Below are positions 43,666 to 52,430 of a DNA stretch of 64,000 nt, in pieces. Origin of the DNA: Panacibacter microcysteis (lineage in GTDB: Bacteria; Bacteroidota; Bacteroidia; Chitinophagales; Chitinophagaceae); NCBI RefSeq assembly GCF_015831355.1, contig NZ_JADWYR010000002.1:1550001-1614000 (forward strand), in the 5' to 3' direction. The notes under the pieces were generated by a model that saw only the letters and a program-made list of their open reading frames with translations, was not told where the DNA came from and did not search any database. How positions within the stretch are numbered: position 1 is the stretch's first letter; every line of letters begins with the position of its first letter. Position numbers and translations under genes: made by a program.

Positions 43666-44769
43666 ATGAAATCAAGACATTTATCTGCGATTGCTCTGGT
43701 ACTCTCCGGTACGCTGCTTTTTGCTTCTTGTAAAAAAACATCAGACGTTACTGCACCTGAAAATCCTGACCGTGCAAAAAACAAAGAAAAATTACACTCC
43801 GTTTTATCTTCCAACAGTCTTGGCGCACAGGCACCCGGTGCATGGTGGTGGGCTGATGAATACAGCGATGCCGTAACCGCCAGTACAGCCAGGGGCGGTG
43901 GCATGAAAGACACTGCGCTGCTTACTTCCTTTACTTTTCTTGATTCAGCCTTGAAATTTACAGGGCTTGATGATGTACTTGCAGACCCTTCATTACAGTA
44001 CACAGTATTTGCACCATCTGACAAAGCATTTATGAATGCAGGTTTTGCAACCATAGACGACCTTACTGCACTTGGCGTAGATGCGCTTACAAATATTTTG
44101 CTGTACCATGTTACCAGCGGTAAGATCTTCTCTACAGATATCGCTGTTGCTTCAAATACACCAGTTACTTCCTTACAGGGCGCCACGTTGTTTGTTACCA
44201 AACGCGAAAATGCACTGCCTAACAGGAAAGTGAATGTAAATGGCTGTGGTGTATATATTGCAGACATCGACCTTGGCAATGGTGTAATGCATGACATCAA
44301 CAGGGTATTACTTCCACCATCCGGCACTGTGGTAGATGCTGCAATTGCTAATCCTGATTTAAGTTACCTCGTTGCTGCAGTATTAAGGGCAAGCCAGGGC
44401 AGTACAGATGTTTTAGGTGTACTCAGCGGCGAAGGTCCGTTCACACTGTTTGCACCAAATAACGCTGCATTTATGGCTGCCGGTTTTGCAACAATAGATG
44501 ATATCAATGCAGCAGATCCAGACGCATTGGCTGCCATACTCACTTACCACGTTATTGCAGGAAGGGCTTTTGCATGCGATGTACGCAAAGGAGATATGCC
44601 AACAATGCTTAGCGGCGGCACAACGCTCATTGATGTAGATGAAGCACAGCCAGACCGCTACCTGCTTATCAAAGGCAACAGCAACAGTTCAGGTTCATAT
44701 ATCTATAAAAGAAACCTGGTGTCTACCAATGGCGTAGTTCATTTGATTGACCAGGTATTACTACCATAA
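43666..44769 (+). CDS. Two-domain fasciclin lipoprotein, second gene
   Basis: A 367-residue lipoprotein with the probable acylated Cys22 (FASC). The N-terminal linker contains an ALA/SER-rich low-complexity stretch (SSNSLGAQAPGAWWWADEYSDAVTASTARGGG). FAS1 domain 1: FLDSALKFTGLDDVLADPSLQYTVFAPSDKAF ... GVMHDINRVLLPP; domain 2: YLVAAVLRASQGSTDVLGVLSGEGPFTLFAPNNAAF ... GVVHLIDQVLLP. It is longer and more diverged than its divergent neighbour. The shared promoter region (416 bases) could coordinate both, and the LytTR system next door may be the regulator (inference). Confidence 0.95.
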   Translation: MKSRHLSAIALVLSGTLLFASCKKTSDVTAPENPDRAKNKEKLHSVLSSNSLGAQAPGAWWWADEYSDAVTASTARGGGMKDTALLTSFTFLDSALKFTGLDDVLADPSLQYTVFAPSDKAFMNAGFATIDDLTALGVDALTNILLYHVTSGKIFSTDIAVASNTPVTSLQGATLFVTKRENALPNRKVNVNGCGVYIADIDLGNGVMHDINRVLLPPSGTVVDAAIANPDLSYLVAAVLRASQGSTDVLGVLSGEGPFTLFAPNNAAFMAAGFATIDDINAADPDALAAILTYHVIAGRAFACDVRKGDMPTMLSGGTTLIDVDEAQPDRYLLIKGNSNSSGSYIYKRNLVSTNGVVHLIDQVLLP

Positions 44770-44792
44770 TGGGAATTGGGGGCAAGGGATAT

Positions 44793-44825
44793 AAAAGCTT
44801 CGCATGAAAATGCGGAGCTTTTTTT
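44793..44825 (+). terminator. Terminator after the second fasciclin gene
   Basis: Twelve or thirteen-pair stem AAAAGCTTCGCAT/ATGCGGAGCTTTT (one T-G wobble) with loop GAAA and a long T run. Confidence 0.85.
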
Positions 44826-44846
44826 ATTGCAGGCAAATATTTTTGT

Positions 44847-44895
44847 AGCCGGCTGCATTACTACTATCATCACCTGTTGTGTCACTCACTTGTAC
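44847..44895 (-). repeat. Interspersed repeat arm, subtype A
   Basis: AGCCGGCTGCATTACTACTA then TCATCACCTG then TTGTGTCACTCACTTGTAC; a complete arm, near-identical in its outer part to the arm at 38731. Confidence 0.85.
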
Positions 44896-45140
44896 TGCAA
44901 CAAATGTGTGGGCACAAAACAATCTTGTTGACCTGGTACAAACAGCAGCAAAGCCTGTTTCCAATGCGGCATCATAAGCTCATATCCAGCCTACTGGTAC
45001 CACTGGCTATCCAGGTACAACACAGCCTGGAACAAGGCCGTTGTACATATATGTGTGTTGATGATATAAGTGTGTAGCGCTATGCATACATAATCAACAA
45101 CCTGAGTACCGGCACTCGCACTGCTCCATCAGGCAATACA

Positions 45141-45178
45141 GTTGAAGAGTGCGACGCAACGAAAGCTCAATTGATAAC
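45141..45178 (+). repeat. Interspersed repeat arm, subtype B
   Basis: GTTGAAGAGTGCGACGCAAC followed by GAAAGCTCAATTGATAACC. The GTAC end is mutated to GTTG; with the arm at 44847 it may be the remains of one inverted pair about 300 bases long. Confidence 0.75.
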
Positions 45179-45777
45179 CTTTTGCCTGGCCCATAAATAG
45201 CCTTTGTTTCCCGGGCATTTGCAGAAAACAATTACAACATGTGGAGCGCCTTTATCCTTAAATGGTCGGTACAGGTATCTTCCAAATTTGTTAAAGCGGA
45301 AAATTTCTCTAATCCATTAGTGTAAGGCTTCCCGGGAGACATCGTCTTACGGGGAAATAACACCTGCAAAAAGTGGCAAAAGATATTTTTAAATAACACC
45401 AAACAGGTAAATTGCTTAAGGAACAAGTTATCAGAACGAAGATCATCAAAACCAGGAAAATCGAAACACCACCAATCCCAGGTGGTGAGCTGAGTAAACC
45501 TGATTACAAAACGTAACAGGAAGAAATAGTGGCAGAAAGTTTATACCAACAACCATATAACCTTTAAAACTCCTGCCAGCAAAGCGTTTCAGCAGTCATG
45601 AAAAAGAAGCATTCCTTCATGGGAACTTGTTTTGTATGATGACTGACCAACATAAAGATTTCAAAAGACGAAGGCATAATCAATTCCCCGGCAACTGTAT
45701 TTACAGCGTAACAGTAACCTGTAATTGTTTCAATACCAATATAAACAAGCAGCATTAACCGATTAAAACCAACCAAC

Positions 45778-46458
45778 ATGAACGAAGAAGTAAAATACAT
45801 TTACCTGAAAGCTCACCCTTTATTTAACAATGCAGATGAACATTTTACAAAAGCTGCCTGCGCATGCATGAAAGTAAGAACAGTTGCAAGAGGGGAAAAC
45901 ATCAGTTACGGTGAAGGCGAATACAGTAAAATTTACCTGCTGATACAGGGCAAAATAAAAATATCCGACTTTAGTGAAACTGACGATGAGCTTATTAAAG
46001 ACATTCTTACCGCACCCGATATTTTTGGCGATCTGAGTCTTTCCAACAACCTGCCGGCCCATGAATTTGCAGAGGCGCTTACCGCTAATTCGATCATCTG
46101 CTGCTTTAATGTTGCAGAGTTCAAAAAACTTTTGCAGGAAAGCCCGGCCATGGCAATCGGTTATGCCGGCATGGTAAATCAGAAATTAAAAAAAATGGAA
46201 AGCCGCCATTCAGACCTTGTTTTTTATGATGCAAAAGCAAGACTGATACGATTTATAAAATACTGGGCAAAAACCGATGGCAACCGCATGGGTAATAAAA
46301 TCGTACTCCACAATTATCTTACACACAGTGATATTGCGGCGGTAATTGCAACTTCCAGGCAAAGCGTTAATGTACTATTGAATGAATTAAGAGATGCCGG
46401 CTTACTCTTTTACAACCGCAAAAAAATAGAACTCAACGATCAATTTATACATCATTAA
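45778..46458 (+). CDS. Crp/Fnr-family transcriptional regulator
   Basis: A 226-residue regulator. The N-terminal cyclic-nucleotide-binding-type beta barrel spans residues about 10-130 (VARGENISYGEGEYSKIYLLIQGKIKISDFSE, IFGDLSL). A dimer helix follows (QKLKKMESRHSDLVFYDAKARLIRFIKYW), then a C-terminal helix-turn-helix (LTHSDIAAVIATSRQSVNVLLNELRDAGLL). The residues that bind cAMP in Crp are not obviously conserved, so the ligand is unknown. It is the likely regulator of the downstream genes. Confidence 0.94.
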   Translation: MNEEVKYIYLKAHPLFNNADEHFTKAACACMKVRTVARGENISYGEGEYSKIYLLIQGKIKISDFSETDDELIKDILTAPDIFGDLSLSNNLPAHEFAEALTANSIICCFNVAEFKKLLQESPAMAIGYAGMVNQKLKKMESRHSDLVFYDAKARLIRFIKYWAKTDGNRMGNKIVLHNYLTHSDIAAVIATSRQSVNVLLNELRDAGLLFYNRKKIELNDQFIHH

Positions 46459-46610
46459 ATCATTGGATATTATACAGGTATCTGACAATAATTTTGGTTA
46501 CAGCCAATGCCATATATGGCAAAGCGAAATCAATACGTCAAAATGTTGAAACAAGATTTTTGCAGGCTGTTCCTCAATCTTAAACACTGTACAAATAAAC
46601 CAACACTATA

Positions 46611-47417
46611 ATGGATAAAAAACTGCAGGACCAGGTTGCTATTATTACGGGTAGCAGCAGTGGCATAGGTGCCGGTTGCGCAAAAGAAATGGCAAAAGCG
46701 GGCGCAACGGTGGTAATCAACTACCCTGTAACGGGTGCAAAAGAGATGGCAGAAGCTGTTGTGGCAGATATTGTTGCCAACGGGGGCTCCGCTATCAGTT
46801 ACAAGTGCGATGTAAGCAAAGAAGATGAAGTGATACAAATGTTTAAAGATGTGGTAGCTCAATATGGCACTGTAGATATTCTTGTAAACAATGCAGGCCT
46901 GCAAAGAGACGCAAAGTTTGTTGACATGACGCTTGAGCAATGGAACTTTGTATTGTCCGTAAACCTTACCGGGCAGTTTCTTTGTGCACGGGAGGCCATC
47001 CGTGAATTCCTGCGCAGGGGTATTAACAGCAAGTCAAAAGCCGCGGGTAAGATCATTTGCATGAGCAGTGTACACGAAGTAATTCCCTGGGCCGGCCATG
47101 CCAATTACGCAGCCAGCAAAGGCGGCGTAATGTTGATGATGAAAACAATTGCACAGGAATATGCACCAAAGAAAATACGCATAAATAGTATTGCACCTGG
47201 TGCAATTCAAACACCGATCAATAAAGATGCGTGGGACACTTCTGAGCATTTGCAAAATCTACTGAAACTTATTCCCGAAAGACGTATTGGCCAGGTAGAA
47301 GACATCGGGAAAACCGCTGTATGGCTGGCAAGTGACGATGCAGACTATGTAAATGGTACAACTATTTTTGTTGATGGTGGAATGACCTTATACCCCGGCT
47401 TTGAAGACAACGGGTAA
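46611..47417 (+). CDS. Short-chain dehydrogenase (glucose 1-dehydrogenase-like)
   Basis: A 268-residue classical SDR. The NAD(P)-binding motif is ITGSSSGIGAGCAK, with NNAG (VNNAGLQRDA). The active site is present: Ser in MSSVHEV, Tyr in the YAASKGG block with its Lys four residues on, and the substrate-loop PGAIQTPI. The sequence matches glucose/sugar 1-dehydrogenases (for example GDVDILVNNAGLQ and IPERRIGQVEDI). It would oxidise a sugar such as glucose with NAD(P)+. Cytoplasmic. It stands 150 bases after the Crp-type gene. Confidence 0.92.
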   Translation: MDKKLQDQVAIITGSSSGIGAGCAKEMAKAGATVVINYPVTGAKEMAEAVVADIVANGGSAISYKCDVSKEDEVIQMFKDVVAQYGTVDILVNNAGLQRDAKFVDMTLEQWNFVLSVNLTGQFLCAREAIREFLRRGINSKSKAAGKIICMSSVHEVIPWAGHANYAASKGGVMLMMKTIAQEYAPKKIRINSIAPGAIQTPINKDAWDTSEHLQNLLKLIPERRIGQVEDIGKTAVWLASDDADYVNGTTIFVDGGMTLYPGFEDNG

Positions 47418-47474
47418 ATTATATAAGCGCTTATACATTGCAGAAAGATTATTTAACCGGCTGTTGGTAACCTG

Positions 47475-47575
47475 TGGCATCACCTGTTGCGTCGCACACT
47501 TGTATGTTTGGTCCATTGCTCATCAAAGTTCCGGACGTACAAGTGAGTGACACAACAAAAGCCCAATAGTAATAC
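47475..47575. repeat. Interspersed repeat, complete inverted pair
   Basis: Left arm 47475-47504 (TGGCATCACCTG then TTGCGTCGCACACTTGTA) faces right arm 47537-47575 (GTACAAGTGAGTGACACAAC then AAAAGCCCAATAGTAATAC). The 32-base spacer between the GTA(C) ends includes CATTGCTCATCA. The two arms can pair, giving a stem of about 20-30 base pairs, even though one arm is subtype B and the other subtype A. Confidence 0.85.
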
Positions 47576-47602
47576 AAAAGCTTACTACATAAAAAAACAA
47601 CA

Positions 47603-50245
47603 ATGAATGCTGAACAACAACGTTTGCAGGATCCGTTATGGAAAAAATGGGGGCCATACCTCAGCGAACGCCAGTGGGGAACAGTAAGAGAAGATTATAG
47701 TGAGGATGGACATGCATGGGATTATTTCCCGCACGATCATGCACGCAGCCGCGTTTACCGCTGGGGAGAAGATGGCATTGCAGGCATTAGTGATGACCAG
47801 CAACACATCTGTTTTGCACTTGCCCTATGGAATGGTAAAGACCCTGTTTTAAAAGAACGTTTATTTGGCCTGACCGGTAACGAAGGCAACCATGGCGAAG
47901 ACGTAAAGGAATTGTACTACTACCTGGATAGTACACCCACGCACAGCTACATGAAACACCTGTACAAGTACCCACAGGCCGAATACCCGTATGCAGACCT
48001 GGTGCATACAAACCGCAACCTTACCAGGTTTGAAAAGGAATATGAGTTAACTGATACAGGCGTTTTTGATAACCATAAATATTTCGATGTCTTTACTGAA
48101 TATGCAAAGAACGATGTTGAAGACATCCTCATCCGCATTACTGTACACAACCGGAGCAATGAAGCGGCTTACCTTGCGGTGTTGCCCACACTTTGGCTGC
48201 GCAACCTGTGGAGTTTTGGTATGATGCATACCAAACCCGGCATTTATTTAAAAGACAGCGGTGACAACTATGGCCATGTAAAAGCAGATCATTATTGGGA
48301 AGGCGATTACCATTTTTATTTTGAAAAGCCTGTACGCACTTTGTTTACGGAAAATGAAACCAATACAGAACGCCTGTATGGCCAGCCAAACAAAACACCT
48401 TTTGTGAAAGATGCGTTTCACACGGCTGTTATTCAACAAGACTTTGCGTGGCTGGAAGCGCAAAGAACCGGAAGCAAGTTTGCACCCATGTATGAGTTTA
48501 ACATGGAAGCAAACAGTTTCGTTGTTATAAAGCTCCGGCTAAGCAAACACCACATTGACCAGGGCGCCATTGATACAACATTTGATGACGTGTTTAAAAA
48601 GCGCATACAGGAAGCAGATGAATTTTATGCAACTGTTTCCACCGCCAAAGACCCGGAGCTCATCCATATTCAACGCCAGGCATTAGCGGGCATGCTGTGG
48701 AGCAAACAATATTATAACATTGATATTCCGCGCTGGCTGAATGGAGACCCCGGCCAGCCACCGCCCCCTGAAAAAAGAAAACATGGACGCAATCACCACT
48801 GGCCTTCTTTAAATAATGAAGACATTATTTCAATGCCTGATAAATGGGAGTACCCGTGGTATGCCGCATGGGACCTCGCTTTTCATTGCGTACCGCTTGC
48901 AATGGTTGATCCTGGTTTTGCCAAACATCAACTGATCCTGTTTTTACGAGAATGGTACATGAGGCCAAACGGCCAGCTACCTGCATACGAGTGGTCTTTC
49001 AGCGATGTAAACCCGCCGGTGCATGCATGGAGTTGTTTACAGGTGTACAAAATTGATAAAGCAAAAACAGGAAAGCCCGATATAACATTTCTCGAAAGGG
49101 TGTTTCAAAAACTGCTGCTGAATTTTACGTGGTGGGTAAACAGGAAAGACATGCACGGCAAAAACGTTTTCGAAGGCGGTTTTCTTGGTCTTGATAACAT
49201 TGGTGTGTTTGACAGAAGCAATACCATACCCGGCGGCGGCTCGCTCGAACAGGCAGATGGCACAAGCTGGATGGCTATGTATTGCCTCAACATGCTGGAA
49301 ATGGCTTTGGAAATTTCGCAATACAACACAGCTTACGAAGATGTAACAACAAAATTCTTTGAACACTTTGTTTACATAGCCGAATCATTAAACCGGATTG
49401 GCGAGAACTGGACCAGCAGTTGGGACGAAGAAGAAGGATTTTTTTACGATGTTCTGGCTATGCCCGGCGGCAGGTACATACCGCTGAAAGTGCGGTCATT
49501 CGTGGGTTTGAGCACGCTGTTTGCCGTATTTGTGCTAAAAAAAGAGCTGCTGGTAAAAGTGCCTGATTTTTACCATCGTTTAAAATGGTTCCAGCAATAC
49601 CGTGAAAAAAATAACCAGTATCTCGTTATAGAAGAGTTGAAAGAACACGATGATATCTTACTGTCGCTGGTGCCAATGAGCCGGCTGAAAAAATTACTCA
49701 AGGCATTGCTCGATGAAAATGAATTTCTAAGTAAAGGCGGCATTCGCTCTATTTCTAAAATACACGAACATGGTTATACTTTAAATATTGACGGGCAGCG
49801 GTTTGGTCTCGATTACCAGCCCGGCGAAGCCACCAGCGACCTCTTCGGCGGCAACAGCAACTGGCGGGGCCCGGTGTGGATGCCGATGAATTACCTGCTG
49901 GTGCAGGCATTGCATACCTATTGCACGTATTACAAAGACAATGCACAGGTAGCGTTTCCTGCAGGCTCCGGCAATAGTCTTACGTTAGGCCAGGTTGCAC
50001 ACGAAATTTCCAAACGGCTTGTAGCCATCTTTCAAACAGGAGCTGATGGTCATCGTCCCGTAAATGATTACAACGAACTATACAGGAATGAGCATTTCAG
50101 GGAGCTTGTTTTGTTCTATGAATATTTTCACGGTGAAACAGCAAGAGGTGTCGGAGCATCGCATCAAACCGGCTGGACGGGCTTGGTAGCACAACTGATC
50201 AACGATATATCAATCTTTGATGGAGGAAGTAAAGAAAAAAAATGA
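47603..50245 (+). CDS. GH63 / MGH1-like glucosidase family protein
   Basis: An 880-residue cytoplasmic protein. It matches the (alpha/alpha)6-barrel glucosidases of family GH63 and the mannosylglycerate-hydrolase-like group. The N-terminus is EQQRLQDPLWKKWGPYLSERQWGTVREDYSEDGHAWDYFPHDHARSRVYRWGEDG, with LFGLTGNEGNHGEDVKELYYYLD next. PDKWEYPWYAAWDLAFHCVPLAMVDP and the C-terminal VRSFVGLSTLFAVF block follow. No signal peptide. Likely a glycoside hydrolase acting on an intracellular glucoside or mannoside. It is on the same strand as the SDR dehydrogenase, separated by a repeat pair. Confidence 0.85.
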   Translation: MNAEQQRLQDPLWKKWGPYLSERQWGTVREDYSEDGHAWDYFPHDHARSRVYRWGEDGIAGISDDQQHICFALALWNGKDPVLKERLFGLTGNEGNHGEDVKELYYYLDSTPTHSYMKHLYKYPQAEYPYADLVHTNRNLTRFEKEYELTDTGVFDNHKYFDVFTEYAKNDVEDILIRITVHNRSNEAAYLAVLPTLWLRNLWSFGMMHTKPGIYLKDSGDNYGHVKADHYWEGDYHFYFEKPVRTLFTENETNTERLYGQPNKTPFVKDAFHTAVIQQDFAWLEAQRTGSKFAPMYEFNMEANSFVVIKLRLSKHHIDQGAIDTTFDDVFKKRIQEADEFYATVSTAKDPELIHIQRQALAGMLWSKQYYNIDIPRWLNGDPGQPPPPEKRKHGRNHHWPSLNNEDIISMPDKWEYPWYAAWDLAFHCVPLAMVDPGFAKHQLILFLREWYMRPNGQLPAYEWSFSDVNPPVHAWSCLQVYKIDKAKTGKPDITFLERVFQKLLLNFTWWVNRKDMHGKNVFEGGFLGLDNIGVFDRSNTIPGGGSLEQADGTSWMAMYCLNMLEMALEISQYNTAYEDVTTKFFEHFVYIAESLNRIGENWTSSWDEEEGFFYDVLAMPGGRYIPLKVRSFVGLSTLFAVFVLKKELLVKVPDFYHRLKWFQQYREKNNQYLVIEELKEHDDILLSLVPMSRLKKLLKALLDENEFLSKGGIRSISKIHEHGYTLNIDGQRFGLDYQPGEATSDLFGGNSNWRGPVWMPMNYLLVQALHTYCTYYKDNAQVAFPAGSGNSLTLGQVAHEISKRLVAIFQTGADGHRPVNDYNELYRNEHFRELVLFYEYFHGETARGVGASHQTGWTGLVAQLINDISIFDGGSKEKK

Positions 50246-50247
50246 TG

Positions 50248-50379
50248 AGCCCGGCTGCAGCACATGCATGATGCTGTCGTTGCGTCGCACTCTTGTACGT
50301 TCTGTTCATTGCCCGGCATTTGACCAACCGCTGAAGTGTGCGACGCAACAGGCGATGCCATAAAAACCAAAAGCCGGGT
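50248..50379. repeat. Interspersed repeat, complete inverted pair
   Basis: Left arm 50248-50298 (AGCCCGGCTGCAGCACATGC, then ATGATGCTGTCG, then TTGCGTCGCACTCTTGTAC) and right arm 50333-50379 (GAAGTGTGCGACGCAACAGG, then CGATGCCAT ... AAGCCGGGT). The spacer is 34 bases. This is the best-preserved copy: both outer ends and both cores are subtype B. It begins three bases after the GH63 stop. Confidence 0.88.
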
Positions 50380-50443
50380 ACACTATATTCTTCTTATCGT
50401 CATATACGCGACAAATATTGCTATTCTTTTGTCGTGTATTTGT

Positions 50444-50475
50444 AATGTAATAAGTGTAAAAACACTTGTTACATT
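50444..50475. promoter_or_regulatory. Long inverted repeat upstream of the redox operon
   Basis: Fourteen-base arms, AATGTAATAAGTGT and ACACTTGTTACATT, with a four-base AAAA centre and a single T-G wobble. It lies 65 bases before the first operon gene and has no T run. It is more like a regulator-binding site (tandem-repeat-like TGTAACAxxTGT motif) than a terminator. Confidence 0.5.
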
Positions 50476-50539
50476 GAAAAGTATTAATAAAAGCACAGGC
50501 ATCGGCGGCAACAGCATTGTTTTCATATAAAACCAACAC

Positions 50540-50791
50540 ATGTTTACCATAGTCGTTTACTGTTTGCTGATTGTAATTGCACTATACCTGCTGGCAGGCG
50601 TTGTGTTTACCATTTTTTTCCAGGCAAAAGGTTTATCCTGCATTGATGAAGGCACGCATGGCAGTAGCCTGGGTTTTCGTGTAATCATCATCCCGGGCTG
50701 CATCGTTTTTTGGATTGTATTACTTAGAAAATGGATGAATATAAAAGCAAAAAACCGGGCAAAGGCAAATAAAGAAAAAAGACTGCTGTAA
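50540..50791 (+). CDS. Small hypothetical membrane protein of the redox operon
   Basis: An 83-residue protein with two predicted membrane helices (about residues 3-27 and 45-63) and a basic C-terminal tail (KAKNRAKANKEKRLL). Cys34 lies in the loop (LSCIDEGTHG). No family recognised. It is the first of four genes on the plus strand that end at 53282; the next starts 63 bases downstream. It is probably a partner or assembly factor of the membrane redox proteins. Confidence 0.65.
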   Translation: MFTIVVYCLLIVIALYLLAGVVFTIFFQAKGLSCIDEGTHGSSLGFRVIIIPGCIVFWIVLLRKWMNIKAKNRAKANKEKRLL

Positions 50792-50854
50792 AAGGATGCG
50801 TAGCTGACGACTGTTTGCAACAAAGTACGATTATTATTCCGGCTGCTTTTTTAT

Positions 50855-51307
50855 ATGACAAAAACACACCGCAAAAGACATCTACAAATATGGGCAATAC
50901 TGGCCGTATTACTGCCCGCAGGAATTTTTGTTGCCTGGCTGTCTGTCCCGCCGGAAGTGAATGACAGATTACTGCAGCCACACCAGGAAGTTGAACTACC
51001 GGTAATACTGCATACATCTTATACCAACCCCTCTTACAATGTAGAAATAAGAACGAATACAGACAGTTCGGCATTTCAACTGAAATGGGTGAATAAACAA
51101 ACACTTACTTACCCTACTGCAACGATCTATAAAATGCCGTTGCATGATACAGACATTGCACATGGTTTGCTGGTTGGCAGGGTTGAAGCCCGTGGCGATA
51201 ACTATTTTAAATTGGATGCCTCGTTTAAAGACAGGAAAGACGAGGCATACGGGCTGGTTGTTTATGACTTTATTCACAAACACATTATTGATACCATAAC
51301 TTTTTAA
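50855..51307 (+). CDS. Hypothetical membrane-anchored protein of the redox operon
   Basis: A 150-residue protein with one N-terminal membrane segment (residues 11-30, QIWAILAVLLPAGIFVAWLS), so the rest is probably periplasmic. The soluble part is beta-rich (VELPVILHTSYTNPSYNVEIRTN, GLLVGRVEARGDNYFKLDASFKDRKDEAYGLVVYD) and lacks cysteine. No family recognised. It ends five bases before the Rieske/ferric-reductase-like gene, so cotranscription and translational coupling are likely. Confidence 0.7.
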   Translation: MTKTHRKRHLQIWAILAVLLPAGIFVAWLSVPPEVNDRLLQPHQEVELPVILHTSYTNPSYNVEIRTNTDSSAFQLKWVNKQTLTYPTATIYKMPLHDTDIAHGLLVGRVEARGDNYFKLDASFKDRKDEAYGLVVYDFIHKHIIDTITF

Positions 51308-51312
51308 CAGCG

Positions 51313-52353
51313 ATGGGTACATCATATTCAGCCGTTGGCTGGAACAGGCAAAAAAGAATATACGACCAGGTAATTGCTGGTTGTTGTGTGTTGTACCTGG
51401 TACTGTTTGTTTTAATAACGGTAACAGTAAATCCTGACTGCACTTTTGAAACAGTATTACTGCGATCCACATCAACACTGGCAGTGTTTATACTGCATGT
51501 TATTTTGAGTATAGGACCGCTGACCAGGCTGAATAAAAAATTTCTGCCGCTTCTCTACAACCGAAGACATCTTGGAGTAACAATGTTTTTACTTTCTGCT
51601 GTTCATGCTGTTTTTGGCATACTGCAGTTTCATTCGTTGGGTAATGTTAACCCGCTGGTGTCTTTATTTACTTCCAATACACATTATGGTTCTATAGCAG
51701 ATTTCCCATTTCAGTCATTGGGATTTTTTGCTTTTGTTATATTTCTTCTTATGGCCATTACGAGCCACGATTTCTGGCTGCACAACCTTACGCCAAAAAC
51801 CTGGAAGACGCTGCATATGTTTGTTTACCTGGCCTATTTTCTTGTTGTAATGCATGTAATGCTTGGCGTTATTCAATATGAAACTAACCCGGTGTTTGTG
51901 GTGATTATGATAAGCGGCGCTTTTATATTAATTACGCTGCATCTTATAGCAGGCATGGCGGAGGTGAAAAAAGACAAGAAAGCATATAGGCCGGAAGAGG
52001 AAGGTTTTGTACAGGTATGCGATGTGCGTGACGTTGAAGAAAGCCGCGCAAAAATATTTTGCATAGCGGAAGAAAGGATTGCTGTTTACAGACACGAAAA
52101 CAAAATTTATGCAATTCACAATGTATGTAAGCACCAGGGCGGCCCGTTAGGTGAAGGAAAAATTCTTGATGGATGTATAACCTGTCCATGGCACGGCTAC
52201 CAGTATTTGCCGCACAACGGGCAATCGCCACCACCTTTTACAGAAAAAGTAAGTACATACAAAGTAAAAATTACAGGCAATACAATATGGCTAAAACCCA
52301 CGCCTGATACAGCAGGAACAACGCAGCAGGGTGCGGCGGTACCTGCTGAATAA
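51313..52353 (+). CDS. Ferric-reductase-like membrane protein fused to a Rieske [2Fe-2S] domain
   Basis: A 346-residue two-domain redox protein. The N-terminal half (residues about 20-215) has six membrane helices of the ferric-reductase/NOX-like type, with buried histidines (His62, His98, His168, His181) that could ligate haem. The C-terminal half (residues about 230-330) is a Rieske domain. Cys272/His274 (VCKHQGG) and Cys291/His294 (CPWHGYQ) are the cluster ligands, with the typical GxLxxGCIxCPWHG spacing. It would move electrons between the membrane and the [2Fe-2S] centre. It is flanked by two unknown genes. Confidence 0.92.
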   Translation: MGTSYSAVGWNRQKRIYDQVIAGCCVLYLVLFVLITVTVNPDCTFETVLLRSTSTLAVFILHVILSIGPLTRLNKKFLPLLYNRRHLGVTMFLLSAVHAVFGILQFHSLGNVNPLVSLFTSNTHYGSIADFPFQSLGFFAFVIFLLMAITSHDFWLHNLTPKTWKTLHMFVYLAYFLVVMHVMLGVIQYETNPVFVVIMISGAFILITLHLIAGMAEVKKDKKAYRPEEEGFVQVCDVRDVEESRAKIFCIAEERIAVYRHENKIYAIHNVCKHQGGPLGEGKILDGCITCPWHGYQYLPHNGQSPPPFTEKVSTYKVKITGNTIWLKPTPDTAGTTQQGAAVPAE

Positions 52354-52363
52354 TGCTTTAACC

Positions 52364-52412
52364 GTACAAGAGTGCGACGCAACGGAAGCCCTATAGCTGC
52401 ACTGTTGCCTGG
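52364..52412 (+). repeat. Interspersed repeat arm, subtype B
   Basis: GTACAAGAGTGCGACGCAAC followed by GGAAGCCCTATAGCTGCACT then GTTGCCTGGCT. It lies in the 77-base gap between the Rieske fusion and the cysteine-motif gene, inside a likely operon. Confidence 0.85.
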
Positions 52413-52430
52413 CTCAAAAAAAATACAGGC

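Larger units (their letters stand above)
44770..45777. other. Long intergenic region (about 1 kb) with terminator and two repeat arms
   Basis: No confident gene. It holds the fasciclin terminator (44793-44825), a subtype A repeat arm (44847-44895), a degenerate pattern at about 44900-45070 that reads like a broken coding stretch (PTGTTGYPGTTQPGT in one frame, interrupted by stops), a subtype B arm (45141-45178) and a short dyad CACCACC/GGTGGTG (45467-45487). The last 300 bases are AT-rich and probably carry the promoter of the Crp-type gene. Confidence 0.5.

Noticed and set aside
44877-45077. A 66-codon plus-strand frame beginning MCHSLVLQ
   Set aside because: The start lies in a repeat arm and the rest has no support; treated as non-coding.
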